The translations under genes and the position numbers were made by a program. The notes beneath the pieces are model-generated. The model made no database searches, was not told where the DNA came from, and worked only from the letters and a program-made list of their open reading frames with translations. Below, one piece after another: positions 44,626 through 56,767 of a stretch of 64,000 nt of DNA. The stretch comes from Setophaga petechia. Taxonomy: Eukaryota > Chordata > Aves > Passeriformes > Parulidae. The DNA lies in assembly GCA_024362935.1 (NCBI GenBank), contig JANCRA010000017.1, positions 2,046,001 through 2,110,000 of the forward strand, in the 5' to 3' direction. The first letter of the stretch is position 1. Every line of letters starts with the position of its first letter.

Positions 44626-45167
44626 CCTCCGTCTGGGGATCACCTGCCCTTGCCAGTACCACCAGGAACATTGAGGATGAGGTGCCCCATCCCTCCTGTC
44701 CTTGGGCAGCACTTGGGGCACAGACCAGTGCAAGAGGGGTTTTCCTGGTTCTCCAGCCCCAGACACGCCAGGGTGTGCTGCTCACCCCAAAGGTTTTGGG
44801 TCATTAGGATTCGGGGTGAGTCACCAACACATCTACGCTCAAAAATGCCCCAAAATTCCTCTAAGAGGGTCCTGCAGAAGCCACTGACCCCAAACTGCAA
44901 GGGTTGTTCCAAAGTGCTTTTATTCCTGATGGGACTGAGCCCCTGCAGAGCCTGGTCTGGGCAGTCCCTGTCCCTGGGGAGAGCTGGAAGCAAAGGTGAG
45001 GAGAGAGGAGCTTGTGGGAGATCTGGTGTGCACAACCCTGCCAACATAACCCTGGGGTCAAACCATCAACAGGAGCTAAAATGCAGCAAATCCCAGATCA
45101 CTCACCAGCCTCTCCATCGCTGGGCCAGGGTCACAGCTTCCCCCTGCAGCCCTGGGCAAGGGGACAT

Positions 45168-45345
45168 CCCAGAACCATGGAATCATAGGGTACCCTGAGC
45201 TGGAAGGACCCACAGGGATCATTGATGGAACTCCTGGCCCTGCACAGACACCCCAACAATCCCACCCACCATCCCTGGGAGCGTTGTCCAAACTCTCCTG
45301 GGGCTCTGGCAGCCTCGGGGTCGGGACCGTTCCCTGAGTCAGGAA
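45168..45345 (-). mobile_element. CR1 LINE 3'-end fragment (second subfamily)
   Basis: Antisense order aatcatagggtaccctgagc, ggacccacagggatcattga, ctgcacagacaccccaac, and ttgtccaaactctcctgg. The wording differs from most CR1 copies here and is shared with the one at 58272. Confidence 0.9.
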
Positions 45346-47254
45346 TGATGAGCTCAGGGCCCAGGGGCCCGGGCAAGCAGAGGGATGACAGTGGCAATGT
45401 CACGCTCTGTCCTGCACCCTCTGGAGGGCTGGGCTTGTGCTGGGGAGCAGATTTATCCTGGTTATGGATATTGGCACTAGGCAAGATCTCTGCCCACAGG
45501 AAACAGGAAAGGGTCTTTGCCCGTGGAACCGTGTCCCCCCAAGGGAGGAGGGGTCCTGGTGACTTGCAGACAGGGACATTGGCACCATCATCTTGGCCCT
45601 GCCATTGCTCTGCCAGCACCATGGGGACGGGACCCACAGCAGCAGATGGAGAAGATCCTGCAGACACCTGGTCCCTGCCCATTCCCAGGGGAACGGTCTG
45701 GCTTGAACCTCACTGCTGGTTTTCCTCCCTGACAAAGGGAAGCTGGGTTAAATCTCCCTTTGGGAGCAGCCCCATCAAAGCCCTTCTGTCCCAAGGAGAC
45801 ATCACCTGCTTTTCCCTTTTCATCTGTTCTCCTTGTTCTGAAGATGAAAGCCACCAGGAGAGAAAGCAGGTGCTGTACCTTTTGAACAAAGAAAAGGAGA
45901 AAATAAATGGCATGGGGAAGGTCTGGGCCCAAAAAAAGAGTGGCCTTCAAATGGAAGGGCCTGGAGACAGCCCAGCTCACACAGCCCTAGCACGGGGCTG
46001 AAGGATCCCCACCATTCCCTGTCACCTGCGGCAGCACAGGGCTGCAGCTCACTGGGGACCCCTTCCTTGGAATAAAACTTGGCCCACAAGGACTTGAGCT
46101 TTGGGGAGAGAAACCTGGTGCCCTGAGCCCTCCTGTCAGGACTCTTCAGGGACCTTTGATGAGTTCTTCCACTGCAGTGAGACTTTACATCCCCAAACAC
46201 ACCAGCTCTCTGAAAGGCACAGGCAGGGGCAATTCCTTTCTTACAGCAAGACGTGCTCCTGATTTTTCTAATTTATCTCATCAGTTCTCCTGATTTTTGG
46301 TGGTTCTGGCACTTGCTGTCATTGAATGAGGCAGAGGAGGGGACGGGCAGCCAGGAGTGTCCCAGCTGGGCCATGTCTGTGAAAAGAAAGACAGAAAGAA
46401 AGCAAGAAAGAAAAGCTCTCCCTCCCCCTCCAACAAACCCTGTAATGAAAACATGGCCAACCCTGGGCTCTGCCCTCTGCCCTTTTTGGGGCAGGTTGCA
46501 AGGTCACAGGGACATGGTCCCCCAGTATTGATCAGGACTCTTTGGGACTGGCATATGGCACCAGGTTTCAAAGGACGAGCAGTTCGAAAAGAATTAAGTG
46601 GGGGCAAAGAGTGGAACGTCCCAGATTGAACTCCTGACACGCGGGGGTCAGAGAGTGCCGGGGATAAAGGGGGTCTGCAGTGGCCAAAATAAATATGCAG
46701 GCATTAAAAATCAACAGCCCCGAGGCTGGGGATGGAATCCCACCGTGCTTCTGAGGGACAGAAGTGGGCTGGGTGAGTTGGATGTGCTGGGGAATAACCA
46801 AAAGGAACAATGTCCTTGCTTGTCCCAGGGGTGACAGCAGGAGAGCCTCACCTGGAGAGTGGCTCCATGGCCTCCATCAGGTAGAATTTTGTGGGGTTTC
46901 ACCTTCCTGTTGAATGTCCATCAGCTCCTAAAGGACAGAAGGGCCACCTTTGGAAAGGGAGAGAGGTAGAGAGTGCACCTCTGGCTGTGCAGGAGCATCC
47001 CTTCTCCACCAGGAAAGTGGCAAGGATACAAGGGAAGCAGCATCAGCAGTCCATGCTCCAGAGCAGGATGAGGTGGGATGTGGAAACCCAGGGCCCTGGG
47101 AATATTTCTCTGTCTGCTCTGGGGTGTCCTGACCCCAGGGCAGCACTGACTCTGACCCTCATTCATGGAGAAAGTTTCCTGGACTTCAAGATAGACTGGA
47201 ATCCACAGAAGTGTGAAATAGATTATAGAGAGCAGTGCAGGTGTGTCACTTGGT
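45346..47254. other. Intergenic sequence
   Basis: No gene recognised. A short gaaa-rich microsatellite lies at 46380-46415, and a small AT-rich patch (aataaatatgcaggcatt) at 46688. Confidence 0.65.
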
Positions 47255-47645
47255 GAGAAATTGAGGTTTTGGGATTTTTACTGTGTTGTGGATGGAAGCA
47301 AGATGGAGGCCACAAGGTGTCATCCTGGGTTTTTTCTTCATGCTTCTTCTTCCTTCTTCTTCATGGGTTTGGGTGGCATTTTGTAATTAGGTGAAAAATC
47401 TGCATTGCGGGCTCTTTGGGATCAGTTATTGCATTAAAAGGGGAAATAATCTAGGTGTCAGTTCTTAATTGGATAGTTTAGTCCTAAAAGACCTTGTAAC
47501 AAGAGATTGTTGGCCATTTTTGTGGTGCTTTTCCAGTGCGCTGAGCCTGGTGTGAACAGTGTGCAAAAATTTAGATAAGATAATAACAAACAAGAACTTG
47601 AAGACCGAAAAGCTCCAGTGCTTTTCTCTTTCCTGACACAAAACC
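47255..47645 (+). mobile_element. LTR-retrotransposon solo LTR, degraded
   Basis: gtgttgtggatggaagcaag, cttcttcatgggtttgggtg, ttaattggatagtttagtcc and ccttgtaacaagagattg match a songbird ERV LTR by recall. A weakened poly(A) region (aagataataacaaac) follows near 47577. No internal retroviral sequence is attached, so it is probably a solo LTR. Boundaries are approximate. Confidence 0.65.
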
Positions 47646-49369
47646 CTCCTGGCTCCAGGAGGGTCTCCCCAGACAGGGGAACCCCCTGGGAGGGCCCAGC
47701 CTGAGACCCAGAAGTCGAGGAATCAGCAATGGGTACCCTGACAGTGGGAGAGGTGGGAGGTCCAAGGCAGCTGGAAATCCATCCTTGTGTCAGAGGCCTT
47801 TTCCCTGAGCCACGGTGTCCCAAGGGTCAATCCAGTGGGCAAGGCACTCCTGACAGGTGCTGAGGGGAGGGAGCCACCTCCTGCCCTCCCATCTGTGGGT
47901 CCTTCCTGTGTCCAGGGGCTGCTGGTGGGAAATGTGGTGCACAAGGATAAGAAAATAACAACTTCACCTGTAAAGCTCATGGAACCCCGTGTCTGGGTCA
48001 CGGTGAGGGCTGTGGCCTTGGTACCACACTGAGCACCTCCTTCCAAAATCAGGTGTTTTTTCCAGCTGTTCTCCTCACTCACAGCCCATTGCAAAGGCCA
48101 ACTCCTGAGCTACATTCCACACAGGAAACTCCAGCTCTTCCTTTGGGGCCCCAGAGAGACAGGCTCCTGAGGGACTGTGTGTCCCAGCCTTTATCCATCA
48201 GGGCGTTCCCTGCCTCTCCTGCCCTCCCCTCTCATGACTTTGGTCATGTTTGTGATGCACAGCTCCAGGCTGTGCGAAAGGAGCGGAATGGGAGACTGTC
48301 AGGGATGCAGTGAAGGACGAGGGAATCTGTGGAGCTTTCCCTGCTGGATGGAGGCTGCGTTATAGCCTACATTTGTCTCCCAGAGCAGACCCACCACAGC
48401 TGTCCCCAGAGCCCTCAGCCCCAGTCTGGGAGCTCTGGGGAGGGACACAGAGGGCATCCTGTGTATCATGGGAGCCTGGGTGGGCAGGGGAGGCTGCAGA
48501 CACCTGAGCATGTGGATTCCTGAGCATGTGGATGCTTCAAGCCCAAGGCACAGGCTAATGAACTTAAGCCTGATTTTCCATCTCCCTCATCCTCTCTGAT
48601 CCCAGGGTCCTGCTGGAGGGAAAGGCACATGGTCTGTGGGAAAAAGGCATGAAAGGGAAGAAGCTTTCTGTTCATGGCTTTCCTGTGGTTGTTTGGGTTC
48701 TTCCCAGCGTTCGGATGCTCTGTGGGAACCCTCAGGCTGCATCCTCATCCCTCTCCTGTCTGGACCATGTCAGAGACATGGGAATGCCATGGTGCCCTCT
48801 GCTCCAGCTTCACTGAATCCCCAAATCTGTGGTGTTCAATGCTGAGAGTCTTGGAACAAATCAGGGAGCTTGTTTTCCTGGCTGATTTGTTTTTTGATTC
48901 CTCCTCTCCTGTTCTCCCAGAGCCTTTCATGTCCAGCCAAGGTGCTCTATCTCCCTCTCCAGCACTGCCTGCAGGGCCTTGCTTGGCTCTGCTGTGTCTC
49001 CTCTGTCTGGTTCCTGATAAAACAAACTGCTCAGCATGGCTGGGTGAGATCCCAAACACGGATCAGGCATCCAGAGCCTTGTGACCGCGCACTTCCACCA
49101 GAACACTTCCACCACAGCACCTGGCCATTCTCCCACAGCAATTTCCCAAAATTTCCTCTCAGAGTGTTTCTAGAGTGTAAGAGAACAAGGACCTCCCCGT
49201 GGAGTACCTTACCAAGGTTTTAATTTAATTTTTTTTCTGAAATTTTTAAAGAAAATTTGGGGGGGTTGAGAGATAGCTCACTAGAGAAAACAGCTGGGTA
49301 CTTGGAGAAATGGGGAAATTTCTGGCTGTGAAGGCCAATGACACATCCAGAAGGTTGTGCTGCGTCTGG
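47646..49369. other. Intergenic sequence
   Basis: No gene or transposon recognised. A perfect 15-bp direct repeat (cctgagcatgtggat) occurs at 48503 and 48519. Confidence 0.65.
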
Positions 49370-49880
49370 CCTCACCCTTGACCGCTCAGCTGTGGCAGAC
49401 AGGAGAGGCAGGACGGCATTTTGCGCCTTCAGATGTTTCTCCTCCGTCTGTGTAGGTGGAATTCTCTAAGCGACACATTATCCCTTCCACTCAGCACTTC
49501 CCCCTGGATTTCTCCTTCTCATGACTGCTCAAAAATGTGTTCTAGAGCTGCTGTATGATGAGCAGTCAGTGCTTGAAAGTGCTGCCTGCTTTCCCCCAGC
49601 CCGTTCCTCGTGGAGAATTTAGTAGCAGATGGCAGGCTCAGAGCCCTGAGAATGAAGTGCTCCAGAACTGACAGCACAACACAAAATCTTCCTCCCTCTC
49701 CCAGCGCCGCGGCTCGGATGGTGCAAAGTGAATAATTTAGCATCCATCTCTCATTCAGCAAATGCTGCCGGTGAGCTCTGGGAGGATGATTTTTATTAAC
49801 TGGCCGGCTGGATGCAATTTTCCAGCAAAGCCTGTGTGCAAACAAATTGGAGCTGAGTGCTGGGTGAGTGCCAGTGCTTC
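49370..49880. promoter_or_regulatory. Strong candidate conserved non-coding element cluster
   Basis: About 500 bp of repeat-free, complex sequence carry cattttgcgccttcagatg, gcgacacattatcccttcc, aagtgaataatttagcatcc, ggatgatttttattaactgg and gtgcaaacaaattggagc. TAAT, ATTA and FOX-like (gcaaaca) motifs cluster. Frames through it have no family match. Confidence 0.55.
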
Positions 49881-50337
49881 TGGCTGTCTCCTGCTCCGGG
49901 GAGATGAGATGCCCACATCCTGTTACACCATCTCCGCTGCTCCTCCACTCTTTCCCAAGCCCACAAAGAACTTTGCTACTGGACAATTCTGGGTTCATAT
50001 CAGCCAGACTGTGCATCAAGACACATGTTCATGATGGATTTTTTTTTTTTTTGTTGTTCCCTGGGAACACTTGAGCAAAATCCGGCTGCCCTGCCTGGTC
50101 TGGAAAAGCCATCGCGGATGTCGCTGATGGGGCTCGTGGGATCTGACCAAGAAAAACAGTTCTGAGCCCTTTTGTTCCTGCACCATTTGTCCCTTTCCGC
50201 CTCATTCCAGCATCAGGGTGACTGTGTCAAGAGGTGACAGTGGCATCTGGGCTCACTGGGTCCTGCTGCTGTCACCTGCTATGGGCAGGAGAGGTGGAGC
50301 CAGCCTGGAGCTGCAGCAGCTGCCAAAGCCTGGCAGA

Positions 50338-50482
50338 TCCTGGAACCCCAGGATGCTTTGGGTTGGGAGGGACCTTAAAACCAACCTCGTTCTACCCCCA
50401 TGGGCAGGGACACCTTCCACTACCCCAAGGTGCTTCAAGCCCCTTCCAGCCTGGCCTTGGACACTTCCAGGGATGGCAGTGT
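50338..50482 (-). mobile_element. CR1 LINE 3'-end fragment
   Basis: gctttgggttgggagggacc, ccttccactaccccaagg and ttggacacttccagggatgg in antisense CR1 order. Confidence 0.9.
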
Positions 50483-50699
50483 TGGTTTGTAGGTGAATTC
50501 CTGGTTTGGCATTGCCTCTTCCCCGCCAGTTGCTGTTTACAACCCTCTGCAGGCTCCAAGGGATGGCACTGTGGGGGTGACAGGTCCTCCAGCCCTGTCC
50601 CTGCTGCCTCCCCGAGCCTGGCAGAGGGGCAGTGGCACCTGGAGATGCCTGTAGGGGAGCGTGATGGATCCGGATCCTGCAGTGGGCAGGTAGGAGAGC

Positions 50700-50835
50700 T
50701 CTGTTGGATAGGTGCCTGGAACATTAGGCTATTATTGGAAGCACCAGGCTTTTATGGTAAGTAATTGTGATGTTATTGGGCGTTTTCCCTAAATAATCCA
50801 CCACACTTCCATCTGCCGGCAGCTGATGCTGAAGG
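50700..50835. promoter_or_regulatory. Candidate conserved non-coding element
   Basis: ggctattattggaagcacc, ttatggtaagtaattgtgat, gttattgggcgttttcccta and aataatccaccacac form a repeat-free AT-rich block between a CR1 and GC-rich sequence. Confidence 0.5.
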
Positions 50836-51442
50836 GAGAGGGGGGTGAGTGCAAAAACTGGGAAGGTGAAGTGGTTCTGCTCCAGTGGGATGTGAAACGG
50901 GGCTGCTGTGGGGTGAAATGGGGTGGCCGTGCAGGGCTCTGTGGCTCTGGTCCCCAGCAGGGCTGTGTCCCTCTGCCCCGGAGGCTGGCCAGCCCCGAGA
51001 GCTCTTTCCCAGCTCTCTCCCAGTTCCTGTGTGCTCGTGGTGTCCTTCTGCTCTTCCTGCCCTCGGCTGGAGCAGGGGAGCGCTTGGGAGATGCAGGAGA
51101 TGACAGTGGTGCCTCGGCAGCGGGGGTGAGGCGGGCAGGAGTTTCCAGCAGGAGTGGGAAACTCCTGGTCAGGGCCTGAGCCCGTCCGTGTGTCCGGCTG
51201 CACAGCCCCACGCAGCCCCTGCTGGCGGAGATGTGGAGATCCCTGGTTCTGGGCCACACCTGCAGCTTGTGAACACCGGGATTTACTGGGATGTGAGACC
51301 CTGCTCGCTGGAACTGTGGAATTCCTGCTTCGCCCTTCTCCACTCCCCCAGCGATGTGGGATATTCACCTTCTGTGCAGAAATACAATGCATCAGAAATG
51401 CAACCAAGGCTCCTGCTTTCTGCAGGAGGTTCTCTTCCACAG
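50836..51442. other. Intergenic sequence
   Basis: GC-rich, with overlapping frames on both strands; no gene recognised. Confidence 0.65.
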
Positions 51443-51612
51443 AAACATGGGATTGTAGCAGTTGGAAAGGCCCTCTCAGGTCATAGAGTCAAACCATTCC
51501 CTCAGCCCTGCCAAGGCCACACCAAAACACGTCCCTAAGTGTCACATCCATGCAATTCTAAATCCCTCCGGAGATGGGGACTCCACCTCTGCCCTGGGTT
51601 GCCGCTTTCATG
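51443..51612 (-). mobile_element. CR1 LINE 3'-region fragment (older)
   Basis: gattgtagcagttggaaagg, ccctctcaggtcatagagtc and ggggactccacctctgcc follow the antisense order of a more diverged CR1 type. Confidence 0.75.
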
Positions 51613-52284
51613 CTGGGTCTATGTCAGAAGTGACTTTTTGGATCACTTTTCTCGAGTCCCAGCCAGAGGTAGCCTTTTAGGAGCTTGGGGGGCATATATG
51701 GGCATCTGAGGGGCTTTGGCACCACACGCTGTGGAGGCATCTGGGTCAGTCAGGGCTTCGAGCAGCACTGGTGCTGTGCCACAGTGAGATTCGTCCTCTC
51801 CGGAGCACCTATGGAAGGATAAGAGCATCCCCAGAGCTGGAATCAGCAAGGACAGCTCTGGCAACTAGGCCACCCTGGCTTGAAATAGCCCATGGGGCAG
51901 GATTAGCATCTTTCTCCCTGAGGAGAATCCCAAAAGGTAAGAGATCTCCCTGGAAAATTCACTCTTCTCCTTTCTTCTCATAGCGAGCCTAAAGGAGAGT
52001 CAGTGCTCTTCCCAGCCCCCCCTTTCTGACTCTTTTGCACACAAACCCCATCACTCTGCAGGATCCTGGCTGGCCCTGGAATTACTCACCAGGAGTGAGC
52101 CATTTCCATGTGCACACTGTCACCATACAGTTGTCTGTGAGAGCTGGGCTGCCAACATCTGACAGCTATAAATAGCCCAGGGCTCAGAGGAGGCAGGAAA
52201 ACACCTTTGAACTCCCCTGAAATCTGGTGGAACTGCAGAGCTGCAAAGGGACAAACAATAAATATTGGCCTAAAAATACATTCT

Positions 52285-52535
52285 ATGGAATGGTAGAACC
52301 CTAGAACACTTTGGGTTGGAAGGGTGCTTAAAGATCTTCTAATTTTTACCCCCTACCATGGCAGGGACACCTCCCACTGTCCCAGGCTGCTCCAGCCCCA
52401 GTGTCCAGCCTGGCCCTGGGCACTGCCAGGGATCCAGGGGCAGCCACAGCTGCTCTGGGCACCTGTGCCAGGGCCTGCCCACCCTCATCACAAAACCCTT
52501 CTCCTTTTTGTCTGATTTAAATTGACCCAAAGGGG
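52285..52535 (-). mobile_element. CR1 LINE 3'-end fragment
   Basis: atggaatggtagaaccctag, actttgggttggaagggtgc, gcagggacacctcccactgt, then gccagggatccaggggcag and gcctgcccaccctcatcac, antisense. Confidence 0.93.
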
Positions 52536-52544
52536 GCTTGCAGC

Positions 52545-52950
52545 AATTCAGGGCTCAGCTTTGGCATCTCCCCTCCCGGCGGTGCCTCTGGAGCCCACCG
52601 GAGCCGCTTCTTTGGGATTCGCTTTTGCCCGCACTGTCCAGACCCTGCTGCTGCCGCCTCTCCCCTTCCTCCCCACCAGGCCACCCTCCTCCTCCTCCTC
52701 CTCCTCCTCCTCTCGTTGTCCTGGCAACCAGAGGCCAGGACGCCTCTGCCCCGGGTGACAGCCCCGCGACAAAGGCGGCTTTGAGAGCGCCGCGGGACGG
52801 GGCCGAGCCCAGCGCCCCTCGCTGCGGCCGGCGAGTGCTGGGGGTGGCCCCGGGCCCCGGGGGATCCCCGCAGCCCCTCGGTGTCCCAGGGTCAGGGACA
52901 GGGTTCACGGGCTCAGCTCGGCCGCGGGGCCCGGCTGGCTGAGGGAGGGG
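52545..52950. promoter_or_regulatory. Small CpG island
   Basis: CpG density rises over about 400 bp (gcgccgcgggacggggccg, tgcggccggcgagtgctg), preceded by a (cct)n run at 52684-52711. It may be an orphan promoter or a GC-rich regulatory element; no exon or donor is convincing. Confidence 0.45.
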
Positions 52951-53354
52951 CACGGGCTCATTCTTGTGCCTGTGGCAGGGTGGAGACCGGGTCAGACGTC
53001 CTCGGAACCCCTCACACAGCCCGGAGGGTCCCCAAGTGTCACTCAGCGTGAAGGAAGTTGTCCATCAAAGCTGGGGGCTGTGGGAATACCTGCGGGCTGC
53101 CTGGACAGAGGGAATGCCTCGGGGAGAAAACTTCCAAACCTCTGGCCCTGCTGCTTTTCCCTTTTCCCTCTTCTCCCAAAACAAGCTGCACTTTCCCAGA
53201 CCCACGAGACTAAAGGAATTCACTGGTCCACATCTAGAAACAGTTTCTCTGCAGCAAGACTTGGCATTTGCTGGGGAAAAGTGTGAGGCTGGGAAGTTAT
53301 GCCAGGGAGGAATTGATCTGCAGGTGAAGCTGGAGATCTTCCTGCCCAAACCAG

Positions 53355-53425
53355 CAGCGAGGCTGGGTTAATGGTTGGACTAGATAATTTCAGGTCTTTT
53401 CCACCCTAAATGATTCCAGGATTCC
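53355..53425 (+). mobile_element. CR1 LINE 3'-end fragment
   Basis: gttaatggttggactagata, atttcaggtcttttccacc and atgattccaggattcc: a short CR1 terminus. Confidence 0.85.
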
Positions 53426-53671
53426 CTAAAGCTAACAGCAGGTCCCAGGGATGTCAGGCACACAGCACATCCTCTTGGAGGCAGACCTGGGGCAAACAGG
53501 CTTTCCTAAAAATGTGAGGCAAGGAAGAAGAAACCCTTCTGAAACACAAACAAACCCCATGGAACTCATGTTCCTAGGTGGGTGGGGGTCAGGAATGCAC
53601 AGGTTGGCCCCTCATCATCCTCTCTGCTCTGTGGCCACAGCGACCAGCAGAGGGGGAGAGGTGCTGCCCAC

Positions 53672-53960
53672 ATTTTTCATAGAAGGGACCTTAAAATCAA
53701 TCCATCCCACCCCTGCCATGGCAGGGACACCTCCCTCTGTCCAAGGCTGCTCCAAGCCCCATCCAGCCTGGTCTTGGGCACTGCCAGGGATCCAGGGGCA
53801 GCCACAGCTGCTCTGGGCACCCTGTGCCAGGGCCTGCCCACCCTCATAGGGAGGAATGTCTTCCCAATATCCCATATAAATCTTCCCTTCTTCATCTTAA
53901 AGCTGTTCTCCTGGTCCTGTCACTCCACGTCCATGTGAAATGTCCCTCTTTGCCATCCAA
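53672..53960 (-). mobile_element. CR1 LINE 3'-end fragment (290 bp)
   Basis: Long antisense CR1 piece: agaagggaccttaaaatcaa, ggcagggacacctccctctg, aggaatgtcttcccaatatc, and ttctcctggtcctgtcactc. The terminal repeats at its 3' end are missing. Confidence 0.92.
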
Positions 53961-54532
53961 GGGCTGGGGCTGTGCAGCATCTCCCCTTGCTGCTGCTCTG
54001 AGTGGGGACATCACCCCACAGACATACAGAGAACCTGCAGGTGACAGTCTGAGATCAGGCTGCCTCTTGCTCCCAGGGTTTTCCTTAAAGCCTGGCATCT
54101 GCCCCTTGGAGCTTTCCTTGTTCTACTCCTCACCTCTCATGTTTCCCAGCTGAAGGAGCTGTCCCCAGGTGCCAGCAGAGCAGAGCTCTCAGTCCTGTCC
54201 CCAGGCTGGCAGCCTGCCCAGGCATCCCTAGGTGTTGCTGGGGGAGCAGCTTTGGGGCAGCCAGGGAGGATGGGACCCCAAAACCTCCTCCAGCAGGGGA
54301 CAGGGAGCATCCTCTGGGTGCACACCCTTTCCAGCCCGCTAATTAGGTAAATTCAGGGGCATCCTGCTTGTCCAGCTGCAGCGGGGCTGCTCAGCCTCCG
54401 CAGTGGTCCCTTCCAGCCCCGCTCCAAGCCAACCCTCCTCCCCTTGCATCCCCGACCTCCCATCGCTCCCAACAGCGGCCGGGCCAAAAGCCAGTGGCTG
54501 CTGTGGCCTCTGCTGACATCCCCGAGCTGGAG

Positions 54533-54627
54533 TCTCCTCTCCTCTCCTCTCCTCTCCTCTCCTCTCCTCTCCTCTCCTCTCCTCTCCTCTCCTCTCCTCT
54601 CCTCTCCTCTCCTCTCCTCTCCTCTCC
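54533..54627 (+). repeat. Pentanucleotide microsatellite (TCTCC)19
   Basis: Nineteen uninterrupted units, 95 bp, pure polypyrimidine. It is followed directly by a ggac/ggtc tetranucleotide run to 54657. Confidence 0.98.
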
Positions 54628-54973
54628 GGACGGACAGACGGACGGTCGGTCGGTCGGAGGAAGGAGCCGCGGTGGCTGCGGGCAGGGAGGGATCCTCGGA
54701 CCCACCCTCCTGTTTTTCCTGCCTTCCAAAGCGCCGCTTTCCTGCAGCCGGTCCAAGCTCTTCTTGGTCCCCGCGATGCCTAAAAATAATCCATGCGCAG
54801 GTCTGGGGAAGGCTGGGCTGGAGCTCACCCTGGAGGGAAAATGAAGTGAAGAAGAGGCACTCGGTGCCCCTGGAAGAGTGACCTGGGGTGCCGGGGCTGT
54901 TCCAGCTGTCCCTGAGGAGAAATGTGACCCCCTGGCCGGGATGGTGCCGGGCTCTGGGCATCCACCATCTGCA

Positions 54974-55070
54974 TCCAGAGGTGATGCCCAGCCGGGCTCT
55001 GGGGATCCCATCCAGAGGTGATGCCCAGCCGGGCTCTGGGGATCCCATCCAGAGGTGATGCCCAGCCGGT
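54974..55070 (+). repeat. 37-bp tandem repeat (2.5 copies)
   Basis: Unit ccagaggtgatgcccagccg plus ggctctggggatcccat, with two near-identical copies and a partial third. Confidence 0.95.
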
Positions 55071-55112
55071 CTCATCCCTGCCTTTGGGATCCGCCTGGGT
55101 GCCTGGAGAGGC

Positions 55113-55128
55113 GGGGGGGGGGGGGGGG
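55113..55128 (+). repeat. G homopolymer (16 G)
   Basis: Sixteen consecutive G residues, capable of forming quadruplex structures; length may be unreliable in assembly. Confidence 0.85.
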
Positions 55129-55685
55129 CACATCCACTGCCAACGCCCTGGGGTGATGGGGTGATGAGGTTTGGGGGATGCTCAGAGCCCGTGGTGCTGT
55201 GAGAGCCGGGCACGATCCTCACGGAGGTGCCACCTCTGCCCTCCATGGCCGCCTCTCTGCGCCCCCTCCCTCTCTGTCCCCAGCAGCCTCCTGCCTCCAG
55301 GAAATGGGATATTAAACGGTGTTAATGAGCTTCCCTGGCAGAGCCTTCAACAAAAGGCTCTTCCCAGGGCTGCTGGATGGGAACGGATGGGTTCAGGGAA
55401 GGGGAGGGCAAGGGGGCACGGCTGGGCTGCTGAACCTCCTTCCTCTGCCATCCATCAGCTGTCAGGGCACCGCAGAGGCTCCGAGCCTGGATCCCCTGCA
55501 GACAGCCCGGCTCTGGAGCGGGCAGGGACAGTGTTCTGGGTGGGCTGAGACCCCCTGGCACTGCCAGGCTGGGTGGGGGACAGGAGAAACAGTTTCTGGG
55601 AGCTGATGGGTTTGTTCTCTTAAAGCACTGCTATTCCGGCAGGCACAGACAGCATCCTGCAGGGATGGGCTTCCAGCAGGGATGG

Positions 55686-55890
55686 TTGGACCCACAGAAC
55701 GATTTGGGTTTGAAGGGACGCTCAAACTCATCCAGTTCCATTCCCTGCCATGGATACCTTCTGCTATTCCAGGGGGCTCCAACTTGGACACTTCCAGGGA
55801 TCCAGGGGCAGCCACAGCTTCTCCAGGCACCCTGTGCCAGGGCCTCCCCACCCTCAGAAGGAACAATTCCTTCCCCCTATCCCACCCCAC
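55686..55890 (-). mobile_element. CR1 LINE 3'-end fragment
   Basis: acgatttgggtttgaaggga, ccatggataccttctgctat, acttggacacttccaggga and cctccccaccctcagaagg in antisense order. Confidence 0.9.
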
Positions 55891-56004
55891 CCTGCCCCCT
55901 GGCAGTGGGAAGGCATCACTCAAAGGGATAACGTGCCCATGTGCAGGCACGGGTGGCCCAGGTGGATGTCACATCCCGTGTCCTGCCCCCTGGCTCCTGA
56001 CACA

Positions 56005-56290
56005 GCCCCAGGCTTTATATAGGCCGAGTTTCCTGTTTGCGGGCTGTGCGGGATCTTCTCGCTCCCTCGCTCGCTCTTGTCCCTCTTGGCTGAGGGCAGA
56101 AGGGAGCCAGTGTCCTGGGAAAAGTAAAACTTGAAAGCAAAGCTGGACTTTTCATTGTCAGGAGGTTTCTTTTTATTTTTTTTTTTTTTGATGCATTTCC
56201 TCTGGGTCGTTTCCTTTTCATTCGAATGCGGATAAAAATAAGTTTCCGCTGACATCAGCCCGCTGTCCCTTTTCGGCAGGGATCTGCTGC
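56005..56290. promoter_or_regulatory. Candidate regulatory element with CArG-like box
   Basis: ggctttatataggccgag resembles an SRF CArG or TATA element, followed by a CpG-bearing stretch, a T-tract at 56177-56190, and gcggataaaaataagtttcc / gctgacatcagcccgc. The mix of TATA-like and CpG sequence could be a weak promoter. Confidence 0.4.
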
Positions 56291-56571
56291 TGGTCTCCCT
56301 GAGCACCCCAGGGCTTTGCATTCCTCTGACAGCCATGAGAAACACGCCTGGAATGAGCAACCAGGCCAGCTGGGGCGGCTGGGGGACTGGGAAGGACCAG
56401 CAGGGATTTTTTGGGGGGTTGTTGATGGGGTTTGTGGTGCTGCTCTTGTTGTGAGGGTCATTCAGCTTCGTTTTCTCCCCCGCAGCTGAGGAAATGGGGA
56501 AATTCATCTCTTGTGCCCTCCCAAGCAGCAACGTCCCATGGAGGGAGAGGGTGAGACACTGCCCTGCCTTG

Positions 56572-56735
56572 CCTGGCACAGCTGTGGCTGCCCCTGGATC
56601 CCTGGAAGTGTCCAAGGATGGGGCTTGGAGCAGCCTGGGACAGGTGCTCACCTCAAGGCATCCCTGCCATGGCAGGGGTGGAATGGGATGAGCTTGAAGG
56701 CCCCTTCCCACCCAAACCAGTCTGGGACTGGATGA
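56572..56735 (+). mobile_element. CR1 LINE 3'-end fragment
   Basis: cacagctgtggctgcccctg, gtccaaggatggggcttgg and ccccttcccacccaaacca, sense orientation. Confidence 0.9.
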
Positions 56736-56767
56736 GAGGGTTCATCTAGGCATGAGCCTGGAATTAC

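Noticed and set aside
46380..46415. GAAA-rich tract as a notable microsatellite
   Set aside because: Too short and impure to be informative.
54353..55246. 297-codon minus-strand frame with Glu/Arg repeats
   Set aside because: It is created by the (TCTCC)19 array, whose 5-bp unit gives an open frame, plus tandem repeats.
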